A stretch of 64,000 nt of DNA, taken from NCBI GenBank assembly GCA_030374765.1, contig JARGXX010000028.1, positions 124,001-188,000 on the forward strand, written 5' to 3'. Below are positions 18,046 through 28,744 of the stretch, one piece after another; positions within the stretch are counted from its first letter, which is position 1, and each line of letters opens with the position of its first letter. The DNA comes from Agarophyton chilense (Eukaryota > Rhodophyta > Florideophyceae > Gracilariales > Gracilariaceae). A program made the translations under genes and the position numbers. Below the pieces are notes generated by a model. The model saw only the letters and a list, made by a program, of their open reading frames with translations. It was not told the origin of the DNA and did no database searches.

Positions 18046-18786
18046 CTAGAGAGGGACTATATCGATGGAGCCGCCAGAAGAGGGCACCGTGTTTCCACCC
18101 GCGTCGGCGGCAACCAGGTTGTCGCCGCTTTGCGACACAACGGTGAGCGTCATGCCGTCCTGAGTCTGAATGCGAGCAATGCGGATAAATGCAAACACAG
18201 TGGTGGGAACAAAGCTCGTGCCAAACGCGGTGAGCTTGCCGGAGATCCGCAGTTTCTGAACCTGAACGTTGGTAATGGTCTGCTGCACGATGCTGGACTG
18301 CGTGTTGTAGTTCTCGCGCAGCTCAAAAGATCTCTGCATGTCATCACGAGTGACCTGGCGGTTGTTCAGGTTGATTCCGAGCCAGCGCAAGAACGGGATA
18401 CCGAATCCGCTTCGGTAGCTCTCTCGGGTTCGGCTGTACTCCTCGCTCTCCGACACAGTGAGAGAACTGGAGAACTCTTGGTCCAGGGTGGCCAGTGTTT
18501 CGGCCTCCACGGCGTCGATCATGAAGTTGAACGTCAGCACGCCGCTGGTGCCTCGCTGCACAGTGAGGCCGGCCGAGGTTGTACGAGCAAATCCAGTGCT
18601 GGAGCTGTTGACTGCAAACACGACTTCCTCTTGCTGCTGGCGGACAAGCGGCACAACCAAGGTGGACTCGTGAATGTCCACGATGGGCAAATCAATAATC
18701 GGGTGCGGAAGGCTGCTGGCACACGTGGATACCAGTACCATGCTCGACACGGCGAAGAGCGCAAATATGTGCGTCGCAGAGATCAT
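18046..18786 (-). CDS. Secreted protein of unknown family, left copy
   Basis: The protein is 246 residues from the ATG at 18784-18786. A longer open frame extends upstream but lacks an ATG, and the signal peptide (MISATHIFALFAVSSMVLVSTCASS) begins exactly at this Met, so I chose it. The mature protein has no cysteine. It is rich in Ser, Thr, Val and Gln with alternating hydrophobic residues, which suggests beta structure, and has a Ser/Glu/Arg-rich middle (about 105-125). The codons favour G or C at the third position much more than the surroundings, as in well-expressed genes. The upstream sequence is rich in CA/CAA and has a TATA-like GGTACAAAAGAGG about 130 bp before the ATG. The protein is identical to that of the right copy. 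Function is unknown. Confidence 0.75.
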   Translation of the reverse strand: MISATHIFALFAVSSMVLVSTCASSLPHPIIDLPIVDIHESTLVVPLVRQQQEEVVFAVNSSSTGFARTTSAGLTVQRGTSGVLTFNFMIDAVEAETLATLDQEFSSSLTVSESEEYSRTRESYRSGFGIPFLRWLGINLNNRQVTRDDMQRSFELRENYNTQSSIVQQTITNVQVQKLRISGKLTAFGTSFVPTTVFAFIRIARIQTQDGMTLTVVSQSGDNLVAADAGGNTVPSSGGSIDIVPL

Positions 18787-19482
18787 GGCGAGATTGTGCG
18801 TATGAATAGGAATCCGTGCTACTTGTTGATGTTCAGAAGTGGTTTGATGTGGTGATTGCGAGAACGCTGTGGCTGGGAGTGTTTGTGATGTTGGGTTGTG
18901 GTGGTGCAACCCTCTTTTGTACCGGTGCGAATTTCTCCGGCTTTCGCTTGCGCGACGTGATTCGAAATGTTTCAAGAAAGGGGAGTGAAGAGGACCAGTA
19001 TTCTGTACTACGATGACAAAAACTCCTTCGAGGGTTGTAGAGAAATCTTGTAATAGACATTAGGTTTACTCGCGGTGCGATGGAATGACATATGCGGAGT
19101 TGCAAAATGAAATCGATGGTCGACGGACGAATGTGGTCACCATGGTTGCCTCTTGTTTCTTCTTTAGTTGTTCCATCGATCAAAGTGTCAAGAAACATCT
19201 CGGTGTTCTCGTTATCATTCGCGTACAAAAGCGGTTGGATGAAACAGCGGTGGCTTCTCTATACAAAGAGACTATGTTTGCTCGAAAGTATTGCTGCGGA
19301 TGAGTTAACAGTGACGAGGGAGACTGGTGCCAGCTGAGACAGCCTCGTTGTGTTTGATTTGCGCATGCTGCCGGACGTGTCTGGTGTCATGAATGTTGAC
19401 TACATCTGGATGGAACTAGCCTACATGGATTGCGCATAACATTTTAGTCGGTGAGTCGCTGTAAGTTTTGTTGTCTGGATCA

Positions 19483-20471
19483 CACACTCATCTTTGGAGG
19501 ATTCGGGTTGGTCCTTTAGGAGTTTCTTTTCATAGAAAGGCTTAGGAAGTAATATTTGTGGAGAGCAAATCATAGAAAGATGCACCTTGCAATATTTAGC
19601 GCGTAGTGCCTTTCATACATATATATGGAATCGAGAGAATGATAAATTCAATCCATTGCCCATTGCAGAGAAATGAAGAGCTTCTTCTGTCAGAAAGAAT
19701 ATCTGCTGAAGAACCCTTCCCCATCTGTTGTCATTAAGGTAGACAAGCTGAAATCATTAACGTTTCCATTGCTGCTTCTATACCTGTTTCCTTCATTGAA
19801 AGATTGTCTTCTTATAACCGTCCTTGTCAATCACTAATATTTGGTTGGGTTGCTGAAAGCTGGGCATGCAAATCATGCGTGATGGTGGTGAGCTAGCTAA
19901 ATTCCGAAACCAGGTTGCATTCTCGAATCCCATGACAGCAAAAATGGCCCAACTTTTCTCTCGAGAGGGGTCCAAGCAGACTTGTCTTGCCGGGATTGGT
20001 TCTCTAGGATCCCTGGGATCTATCGTGATACAAAAATATTTAAATGAATGCAAGCATTTATTCGTGCCGGCAATATCTGTTGTTGGATGTGCTTTCAAAG
20101 AAGGCCAGGCAAAGCAGTTTTGTTTTCCAGACGGCGGTAAAAGAAGACCAATTCTACACTTTCTCCCTGTCTGCAGCATAGTTGTAAAATCTTCTTTCGC
20201 ATTCCCCAAGAACGCGTTTTGGTGAATTGAGACCCGAGATCTGGTCAAATGGGGGGGTAGAATAACAATACGTCAAGTCAAATCCTCCCCATTACACTTA
20301 TGGCCACGTGCACACTTTTCATGTTTTCGTTGGCGGGGAGTGATACAAATGCACTAGTGTCTAGGAGTTCCCCCTGTCGATTCAGCCTGGATTGTGCCGA
20401 TTGTTGCCCTAGAGCACACCTTCGTGACAAACGAACTGTGGGTCAAGCTGAACATTCTAAAAATGGGTACA
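19483..20471. other. Unique 989-bp spacer between the inverted arms
   Basis: This single-copy segment separates the two divergent genes. It contains a 119-codon plus-strand frame from an ATG at 19866 (MQIMRDGGELAKF..., with a GSLGSLGS stretch) and an overlapping minus-strand frame at 19793-20248. Neither has a recognisable domain. It could be a remnant of the sequence copied at the fold-back, or simply non-coding. Confidence 0.6.
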
Positions 20472-22154
20472 TGATCCAGACAACAAAACTTACAGCGACT
20501 CACCGACTAAAATGTTATGCGCAATCCATGTAGGCTAGTTCCATCCAGATGTAGTCAACATTCATGACACCAGACACGTCCGGCAGCATGCGCAAATCAA
20601 ACACAACGAGGCTGTCTCAGCTGGCACCAGTCTCCCTCGTCACTGTTAACTCATCCGCAGCAATACTTTCGAGCAAACATAGTCTCTTTGTATAGAGAAG
20701 CCACCGCTGTTTCATCCAACCGCTTTTGTACGCGAATGATAACGAGAACACCGAGATGTTTCTTGACACTTTGATCGATGGAACAACTAAAGAAGAAACA
20801 AGAGGCAACCATGGTGACCACATTCGTCCGTCGACCATCGATTTCATTTTGCAACTCCGCATATGTCATTCCATCGCACCGCGAGTAAACCTAATGTCTA
20901 TTACAAGATTTCTCTACAACCCTCGAAGGAGTTTTTGTCATCGTAGTACAGAATACTGGTCCTCTTCACTCCCCTTTCTTGAAACATTTCGAATCACGTC
21001 GCGCAAGCGAAAGCCGGAGAAATTCGCACCGGTACAAAAGAGGGTTGCACCACCACAACCCAACATCACAAACACTCCCAGCCACAGCGTTCTCGCAATC
21101 ACCACATCAAACCACTTCTGAACATCAACAAGTAGCACGGATTCCTATTCATACGCACAATCTCGCCATGATCTCTGCGACGCACATATTTGCGCTCTTC
21201 GCCGTGTCGAGCATGGTACTGGTATCCACGTGTGCCAGCAGCCTTCCGCACCCGATTATTGATTTGCCCATCGTGGACATTCACGAGTCCACCTTGGTTG
21301 TGCCGCTTGTCCGCCAGCAGCAAGAGGAAGTCGTGTTTGCAGTCAACAGCTCCAGCACTGGATTTGCTCGTACAACCTCGGCCGGCCTCACTGTGCAGCG
21401 AGGCACCAGCGGCGTGCTGACGTTCAACTTCATGATCGACGCCGTGGAGGCCGAAACACTGGCCACCCTGGACCAAGAGTTCTCCAGTTCTCTCACTGTG
21501 TCGGAGAGCGAGGAGTACAGCCGAACCCGAGAGAGCTACCGAAGCGGATTCGGTATCCCGTTCTTGCGCTGGCTCGGAATCAACCTGAACAACCGCCAGG
21601 TCACTCGTGATGACATGCAGAGATCTTTTGAGCTGCGCGAGAACTACAACACGCAGTCCTCCATCGTGCAGCAGACCATTACCAACGTTCAGGTTCAGAA
21701 ACTGCGGATCTCCGGCAAGCTCACCGCGTTTGGCACGAGCTTTGTTCCCACCACTGTGTTTGCATTTATCCGCATTGCTCGCATTCAGACTCAGGACGGC
21801 ATGACGCTCACCGTTGTGTCGCAAAGCGGCGACAACCTGGTTGCCGCCGACGCGGGTGGAAACACGGTGCCCTCTTCTGGCGGCTCCATCGATATAGTCC
21901 CTCTCTAGACGAAACACCGAACTCTAAAATTCTCTTTAGAACTGAGACGAATGCGTTAGATACGCTTCTGATTAAAGTGTGACAGAGCTCTTTTTCTGCA
22001 CCAAAACCACCTTTTTATATCGTACAATCTGCCAAATGTTGGAAATGAAAGAGCGGCACCAATGTCGGGCGGTTGTCCTTCTCAATTCATTACGCGAGAA
22101 ACAACGGCTTCGCAGCAGCAGCAGCAGCAGCAGAGAATCGTCAAAGAGACCTGA
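20472..22154. repeat. Right arm of the inverted duplication
   Basis: Reverse complement of 17800-19482 with three differences noticed in 1683 bp. It ends 21 bp beyond the (CAG)7 run at 22113-22133. Outside both arms the sequences diverge abruptly. Confidence 0.97.
21168..21908 (+). CDS. Secreted protein of unknown family, right copy
   Basis: This frame encodes the same 246-residue protein as 18046-18786. The only coding difference I found is one serine codon, TCC at 21660-21662 versus AGC in the left copy, which needs two base changes yet keeps the residue. The start ATG (21168-21170), signal peptide, CA-rich leader and TATA-like GGTACAAAAGAGG (about 21031-21043) are all shared. The two genes point away from each other, with both promoters facing the spacer. 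A short stem (TCTAAAATTCTCTTTAGA) and ATTAAAG follow the stop and could belong to the 3' end. Two identical intact copies raise the possible dose of the product. Confidence 0.75.
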   Translation: MISATHIFALFAVSSMVLVSTCASSLPHPIIDLPIVDIHESTLVVPLVRQQQEEVVFAVNSSSTGFARTTSAGLTVQRGTSGVLTFNFMIDAVEAETLATLDQEFSSSLTVSESEEYSRTRESYRSGFGIPFLRWLGINLNNRQVTRDDMQRSFELRENYNTQSSIVQQTITNVQVQKLRISGKLTAFGTSFVPTTVFAFIRIARIQTQDGMTLTVVSQSGDNLVAADAGGNTVPSSGGSIDIVPL

Positions 22155-25100
22155 TGACTGCGTTCTTGGCGTACGAAGAAGATGGAGAACAGCCCACAAA
22201 GACGCTACTTGTGAAGAACCCTGTGCCAAGAGAAACCCTTTCAGGCAGAATGCCTTTACACTGGAAGTTCTTCTTTCGGTGTTTTATACTATGTACCGTG
22301 CACAGCCAGAACCAGAACATGCTTTTGAGAACTAGGGGTTTATAAAACCTTATTTGAAAGAAAAACCACTGTTTAGGAATGGTATCTTTCGTCCTACAGA
22401 AATGGCATGCCGTAGAACAACATTACAGGGCGATTCCGGCACTGTTTATCGTGACGCCAGTGACATGTGCTGCCCCAACTTGAAGCAAGGCTGCCAAACC
22501 AGCAGCTGCAACCCAAAGGACTCTCACGAACTGCGTTATACGACTCATTTGCTTACCATCACGTCCTGGGTGGTAATGATTCAAAAACGAATCACAACCA
22601 TCTACCACCCACAAATTGTGGATTGCAGTCATACGAGAAATCATTATAAAAGAATACTGGACTCCTGATTTCGGACTGGGGGCATCCGCTTCATCGCGGA
22701 CTTTTTTTGGTGCCCATTCTCTGTCTCCACTGCGCAAGCGCAACGCGAGCAGAATCGTGACGGACCAACAAAGCGCATTGTGTTTCTGAAGAGCATATCG
22801 TCATATGTCTGTTTTCGCTGCGCCTTTTTCCCGCGAAGACAGTTAGCGGACTTTAAAAAAGGGCTTTATCTGGGGCACAACTGTTTTCGTTAAACATATC
22901 ATTACAAACAGTGAGACATAAAGAAGTCCCGCCGCCTGTGTCCTCAATGATCACTAATAGCGTAGAAATTTTTTGTTGACGGCATACGCCATTCGTGTCC
23001 AACAGACACGGAGTCACCCGCATTTGCATGTCATGGCATGATGTCAGTTGACACTGCAGGTGTCTACACGAAGCATTCAACATGCACGAAAGCATGCACA
23101 AGAGAATGCACAAGTAAATGCAAGTAGTGCCCATGCAAACACACGACCCAATAGCTGCGCAATCGCCAGACTTCACCTTTACACAAACTGCTGCATGGGA
23201 GATGTCATAGTCATCCAACTACAAGTCGACTTGGATAAGGTTGACCCAGACTCGACTCAGACACACTTCAGTAAGGCCTACTGATCACTTTAAGCACCAT
23301 CCAAACTGCACCGAACCAAGACGAGAGATTGGTCGTGCATCAGTATGGCAATATTTGTGAGCGTAGAGCTATCGGTTCTGGAAAAGCGAACCACAGCTAG
23401 CATGTCACTTTATAGAGCTGCAAAGCTTCCAAACAAATACTTCTGTCAGGACCAAACATCACAAATTTCCTTTACGAAAAAACAGATGATGAACACTGAA
23501 AAGTTGTGATAACTGCACTGTTTGGCGCTGGTGGTGAAAATATAGAAAACCAGGCAATACTAAGACGTTCGGGATCTTTCCTTCTAGATAAAAAGAACAA
23601 CAGCAAAGCTTCTCAGGGAATGCAAGACGAACACGGGGTTTCAGTCCGAGGCCGACTGACATAACAAGCGGAGTGATTAAACGCGAAAGATTGGGTCCAT
23701 GGCTATAGATTTAAAAAAATTGGCGGCCACGAGAGTAGGTCAAGAGACTGGTGTGTCACCTAGTGTCCACATGCCCGGAAGATTGGCCTCACATGAGGCC
23801 TGTTCTATTTTCCAAAACGTAAGTAAAAATAGCTGGTTTCCAATCTGCAGCGGTGTATTTTATTTTCTATGTAAAAAACTAATTTTCTAACCATGTTCCT
23901 GCTGCTTTGAAATACATTCTTTAGACAGTTGTCTTCAGTAACAGCAGCTCAATGGTTTCACGACCGATCGGAGACTGATAAAAACAGGGTTCAACCCTCG
24001 CTGAGTTCAGTGTAACTCGAAAACCTCTACGGGAGCTCGACTAATTCTAAAAATTATTATGGTCTACGAACGCATTTTCGTCCACTTGAACAGCAGATAG
24101 AACAAGGTGATATCTTTTAAAGAGATTGTTTCGTCAGAGACCATAATATATATAGAAATTTGAATAACGCGGATTAAATAAGTAGAGGGGCTAAGGTGAC
24201 TTGAAATATTGCTTTTTATTTCTAAAAACTGCCTCTAAAAACCTTAAACACGAATATTGACACAAAACCATCAATCTTGTTGACTAAATATTGCTCGAAT
24301 GTGATGAACGTCACGCAGATGATCTATTAAACACTCACAATCCTTCCACTGTGACACATATAAACATCCATATCATTGTACGTTTTTCATTCTGAACCAA
24401 CAAATTTGGATTTGTTAGTGGTTTTGCAGACTTTGAATCGTCCTTGATATGTTTGATACGTCGAAACCCCATCCAATTACCTTCTTATTCGATTGGTCTC
24501 CATTAAATGAATGACGGTATCAGCCATATATGGCTTTTCTATTTCATCTTTTTCCTATCGTTTTGGTTTTATAGTTTTAATAGCATCTCAATTGTTATCT
24601 ATGAATCTTTCTTTGAGATTTCAATAGAAATTATGCGGTGTAAGATTCAAGGTATTTCCGTATGCACCTTTGTAAAGATGCCAAGCATCATCCACGCACA
24701 TTGTCAGCAAAAAAAGAACTCTAAAAGACCATTCTTTCACTTCAAACTTTTTCTCCATATTCATATCATCTTGACGTGACCGATTATGCCTCTTAGTTCT
24801 TGTAAAACAAGAATAGTAATTATCAAAAACCTCTTTAATAGCAATGAAAAGCGGAATTTTCTTTGTTATTCCATCAGTTGTTCTTCATCTTTCACGAGCA
24901 ATGGGAGTTTTTGGTTGGGTACGGCTACAAGTGCAGATGAGATATATCCTTTCACGGTCCATTCAGAGCACAAGAATCATCTTTCGATCCAACTCAGGCA
25001 TATTCGATAGCATTGACAGGCGCTGACTGTAGTATTCTGGACTGTAAGAATGCTGATGGAAATTTTTTTCGGCTAAGTATAATGATACCCATAAATGAGG

Positions 25101-25157
25101 GCAATTGATAGTATGAAGTTATAAAGCGGCACTTCGCAGATAGTCCGTGAGATGGTA
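22155..25157. other. Long region without recognisable genes
   Basis: The first 200 bp outside the right arm hold a frame whose start lies in the (CAG)7 run (22073-22345, polyalanine then MTAFLAYEEDGEQP), perhaps a truncated exon. Degenerate TGCA-rich direct repeats lie near 23080-23150. From about 23.9 to 25.0 kb the sequence is AT-rich with no usable frames. I see no RNA gene or transposon ends. Confidence 0.45.
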
Positions 25158-25591
25158 TGTTACACGTGGGATCTTGGTCGGCAACGCCGCATCCGATTCA
25201 ACCCTTTGTAGGGAAATACCGGATTGGCAACGCCCCATATTGTCGGTAGCCACGTGGCATTCAGGCCTACCCTTCGAAGGGGGACGCCCATTTAGAGCTA
25301 GTTATCCCTTACTGTAGATGGTTTAATCGGCTAACCAAGTTTATATCTAGATAATATTATGTGCGGCGCTCACCCTGTGCACAGTACTTAACGTACAGAG
25401 GGGAGCGCTGTCTCCAAAATAAAGAAGACAACGAACGGGTTCCCAACTGACTTGTTACTTGTTCAGAATTCCTTAACCGGAGATCCGGAAAAGCTACAAA
25501 AGTAGTTGTCCATTCCATAGTACCGACCACCCTCATTAGCGAGTGGGGCCTCACAACCCCCATTCTATCTCGCTAGTGTTGTGCTCTACCA
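25158..25591 (+). repeat. Gypsy-type LTR, family G2, copy 1
   Basis: This 434-bp segment is clearly homologous to 63550-63993. Shared blocks include the TGTT...ACACGTGG start, a TATA region, a stem-loop, the block ATTCCTTAACCGGAGATCCGG and a GGCCT...CTCGCT...TGTTGT...CTCTA end. Termini are TGTTACACG and CTACCA. A TATA-like TTTATATCT (about 25340-25348) and AATAAA (25418-25423) bracket a probable R region. Flanking 5-mers do not match, so it may be a remnant rather than a clean solo LTR. Confidence 0.7.
25366..25408 (+). promoter_or_regulatory. Stem-loop at the predicted transcript start of LTR G2 copy 1
   Basis: The arms GCGCTC/GAGCGC pair fully, and CTGT/ACAG forms an inner stem around a loop. 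It begins about 25 bp past the TATA-like site. Copy 2 (63720-63764) keeps the structure, with CTGG/CCAG replacing CTGT/ACAG, a compensatory change. Confidence 0.5.
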
Positions 25592-25619
25592 CATCTTCCC
25601 CTCAGCCGCAAGCACCCAT

Positions 25620-26932
25620 TCAGCAGTCCCAAACACTGTTGCTGGTGTCTGCTCTCTCCGTAAAGCGGATACTACACTGGCCTCCTGCCGTCATCATATG
25701 TTCGGAAAGATGTTTCATAAGAAACCTTCTGGTGGTTGTTTTTACAACCCCAATAAATCCCATTCCTCTTTTTAAAAGTTTTTCAGCTGTTCCAACAGAT
25801 GCAAAATATGAATCGGCACAAACGATTCGATCAGTTGCGAACCAATTTTCAACAAGTCTCTTTAAAACAGCTGTTTCATGCACATGTTCCGATTCAAAAG
25901 GCTTTACATCTAGTTTCGTAGCTCCCATCGTGATTTCTATTTTGAGAATAATTCCACTCCTTCCACAACACAATGTCTTTAATTCAAAACCGTTTTCAGG
26001 TTTCCTATCAAGAGCAGTGTAGTGTGGAAGTCCAATTTCAATCCAGTTCCCTCCAAGTCCATACCAACGTGACATACTTTCGTCCACGCTCAAAGTTTGT
26101 GACGGAGTTACGAACGCTTTCCGATGGTCATTTATAGCTTTCACAAACTCAGAAACGCATGACCACGTGCATTGTTCTGGTTTTTGGTCGTTTTCAGAGC
26201 CAGTGAAAACGATAAATTACCGTATATGTTCAAGCCGATTTCGTGACATGATCTTACCGAGCTGCGGAGATTCGACATATTTCGAAAAAGTTTCTTTAGA
26301 CCAAAGTGATCTTCTATTTGAAAAATCCAAGCTTGTCATTAATACTGTCCAACCGGAAACCCTCAAAATTTCACCTCTTGTAGTCTGCATTAAGCCTTTT
26401 CTCTCCAGCCGAGAGTTGGTAGATCGACCTTTTTTTTCCAAATGAGCTACAGGAAACATCCCCATGAAGAAATCGTATGGAGAGAGTCCCGAAGGTGCAC
26501 GAATGGCGGAGATAAAACCTCCAACAGGTCCCGTGACTTTCCATTCAGAGTCAAGGATACCTTTTGCGTTGTCCATTTCGTCGAACGAACTTCCACAAAG
26601 CTGTCTTGTGTGTCACTGTTTGTCACAGTAGGAGGGCTCAGCGGATTCATTGTGTGATTGTGATCGCCATCCATGACAGTATACTGCTCTTCATTGTTCG
26701 AAACTTCATTAGTAATAGCAGCACCATTTATCTCCACGTTGGAATTTATGGCTTCTTGAGCAGTTTCCTGAACACTGACATGATTTCCGGCTTTCAAATT
26801 GCAAAGTTTGAGAGTGCATACTTTCTTGCAACCCGGTAGCTCGACGTTAATCATGACAAAAGTGTCTTTCAGATTTTTTTGCCAACAACTTCCACTTTTG
26901 TAACACTTCCGCCGACCAGTTTCGTCTTCCAT
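25620..26932 (-). pseudogene. piggyBac-type transposase pseudogene
   Basis: The minus strand encodes, in order, an N-terminal region from the ATG at 26930-26932, then SGLSPYDFFMGMFP and GEILRVSGW...MSRNRLEHI, then the catalytic region SVDESMSRWYG...KPENGFELKTLC and CADSYFASVGTAEKLLKRG. This is the arrangement of piggyBac (DDE_Tnp_1_7) transposases, with the first Asp in VDE and the second in ADSYF. Three defects are visible: a frameshift around 26570, a TAA stop at 26217-26219 (HIR*FIVF) and loss of the C-terminus past 25620, including the third catalytic Asp. LTR G2 begins only about 30 bp beyond the truncated end. No terminal inverted repeats were identified. Confidence 0.8.
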
Positions 26933-28094
26933 TGCGTTCCAAAGAATCGTTTACAGTCGCTCTCTGATGTGAAGAGACGTGCGCGGGTGTTTACACTGTT
27001 TCCCACTACACGACAGGGATCCATAGTTGATGACATATTTGATAAATTATGAAATAATGGAGTAAAGATGATGTTGTTTACAGGTTGTGGACGATCATTC
27101 GTGATCTTTGAGTTCGACGCCAGGGAAGAAGAGAGTGTTGAAAACGTCTAGGCACAAATATTGAAGGAAATTGACAGAGTTTACAATATTATCGATGTTG
27201 TAATTTTGGCCTTATATGAGGCCAGTGGTCGTACAGACACTAGTGGAGTAAGCGAGTCATGTAAAACGGAACTCAAAAGAATAAAATAAAAATGGCCCTA
27301 TACAATAGCAAGAACACGACAGGTAATAAATCACAAACGCAAAATGCTGAAGTGATCTTCTTGAAAACTTATTTTGGGTAAGTCGGCTGTAAGTAAGGTG
27401 GACTCATCTCTGAAGAGGGTCGCAGCACGAGAAAGCGAGAAAGACTTAGATTCTTAAAAACCCGGCCTGAGAAGATTTATTGAGCGCCAAGGCGAAATTG
27501 CCGAGCCACTATATATTGTAGAATGCATTTGTACACTCTCTATCTTACTAGAAATAATGAAGTTCAAATAAGTAGACTAACCATCAGGACTGGACACAGT
27601 CTTATACGACTCGCTCGGATGGCAACTCGGTCGGGCAATGATGCTTTAGTAGTGTAAGAAGGTTAAATTACAACGCAAAAGCAGGAAAATGCAAAGGATG
27701 TGTATAACCACCTTCACGAATGTTGCGATTGATACTTTTTTCTTCTGTTTCGAGTATGACTTCTGCAATGGCATATAAAGCTGCAAAAAAACCCGAATTT
27801 AACAAAATACGGGTCGCAGCTCTCGGTTTCAAGTCGGAGTATCAGACGTTTTGGCGATGGTTCTCTTTGAGCGATGAGCGCGGATTCGGATCTGGTATAT
27901 GTCACCGTATCAGAACTTAGATTTCAAAAGCATTCGCGCAGCCAACAGACGTGGTCTCTGTGATCCCATTCTATCTTATTGGGTGTATCCCTAATATTTT
28001 GGAGGCTCTGACATCGATCTACCTCCGTTCATCACGTTAAATGGGTCCTATTTTCTCAAAAATTATAGTATAGTAAGCTACACCCAGGATATAA
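26933..28094. other. Intergenic, nothing recognised
   Basis: No gene, RNA or transposon terminus is apparent between the piggyBac remnant and the gypsy LTR. A GTCGGCTGTAAGTAAGG donor-like motif near 27380 has no associated frame. Confidence 0.4.
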
Positions 28095-28649
28095 TGATGG
28101 CACGTGTTGGACCTCGATTGTTGCCGGGCTGCGCCGTGTACTACAGTGGTTTCGTTAGCAATTAGTATACTTTTTCCCTAATATAGTATTATATGGATAG
28201 GATTAAGTAAAAAGCGAGGCCCACCTCAAGGTCACCTACCCGTGACGACGTGGCAAGGAGCGCCATTTTAGCTTGGGAGGCAGGTGATACATATATCTTC
28301 ACCAAGCATGGCCAACCCGGTCACTACTGTAGAGTTAAGCACCTATTAGACTACTATAACCTCTTTTGGTTTCTACAGTCGACAGTAAAAGCAAGTCTAG
28401 TGTCCTTACGGTTTTCGGGATCTGCGTGCGTTGTGCATCACCGTCTATTCAACGTTGTGTCAGTACGCCCGCCGTTCCTGTTGCACCCTTCAGTGGCTTT
28501 TGCTGCCCCATCTTAAAGGTATTCTCAATCTAAGTCTCCTAGGTCGAGACCGTTGCTCGCTTTCCAGAACTGAAAGGTCTTACAACCCAGTCGCCGTTCT
28601 GGTTTATACCACATTTTGGTCTCCCGACTTAGAATTTTGGTGTTTACCA
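28095..28649 (+). repeat. Gypsy LTR, family G3, copy 1
   Basis: 555 bp, homologous along its length to 60599-61152. A sampled stretch differs at roughly one base in five. Starts TGATGGCA, ends TTTACCA. Gag-like coding sequence begins about 100 bp later, so this is a 5' LTR. A TATA-like AGTATTATATGGATAGG lies near 28182-28200. Confidence 0.75.
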
Positions 28650-28744
28650 CGTTTGGAAATAAAAGAGAAGATTTAGAGTTGAATCTGTACCGCTTGGTTA
28701 AGGAGTCAGTGGCAAAGCAACTGCCGACTCAATTGTGTACCTTC

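Larger units (their letters stand above)
17800..19482. repeat. Left arm of a 1683-bp near-perfect inverted duplication
   Basis: Position x in this arm pairs with 39954 minus x in the right arm, with no indels noticed. Three base differences were seen (17873 and two in the codon at 18292-18294). The outer end lies 20 bp beyond a (CTG)7 run (17821-17841). The inner end abuts the 989-bp spacer. The arm contains a complete gene (18046-18786), its upstream region and its 3' flank. Confidence 0.97.

Noticed and set aside
18037..18855. 272-codon plus-strand frame antisense to the left secreted-protein gene (mirror at 21099-21917)
   Set aside because: It is the shadow of a G/C-third-position-biased gene. 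The sense frame has a signal peptide and a plausible promoter; the antisense translation has no domain or signal.
18787..18975. N-terminal extension of the inverted-repeat gene upstream of the ATG at 18786
   Set aside because: The longer frame begins without an ATG, and the signal peptide starts exactly at the chosen Met; the extension covers the TATA-like site and leader.
25153..25596. Clean solo-LTR interpretation of the G2 copy at 25.2 kb
   Set aside because: Flanking 5-mers (TGGTA and CATCT) do not match, so I list it as an LTR remnant only.
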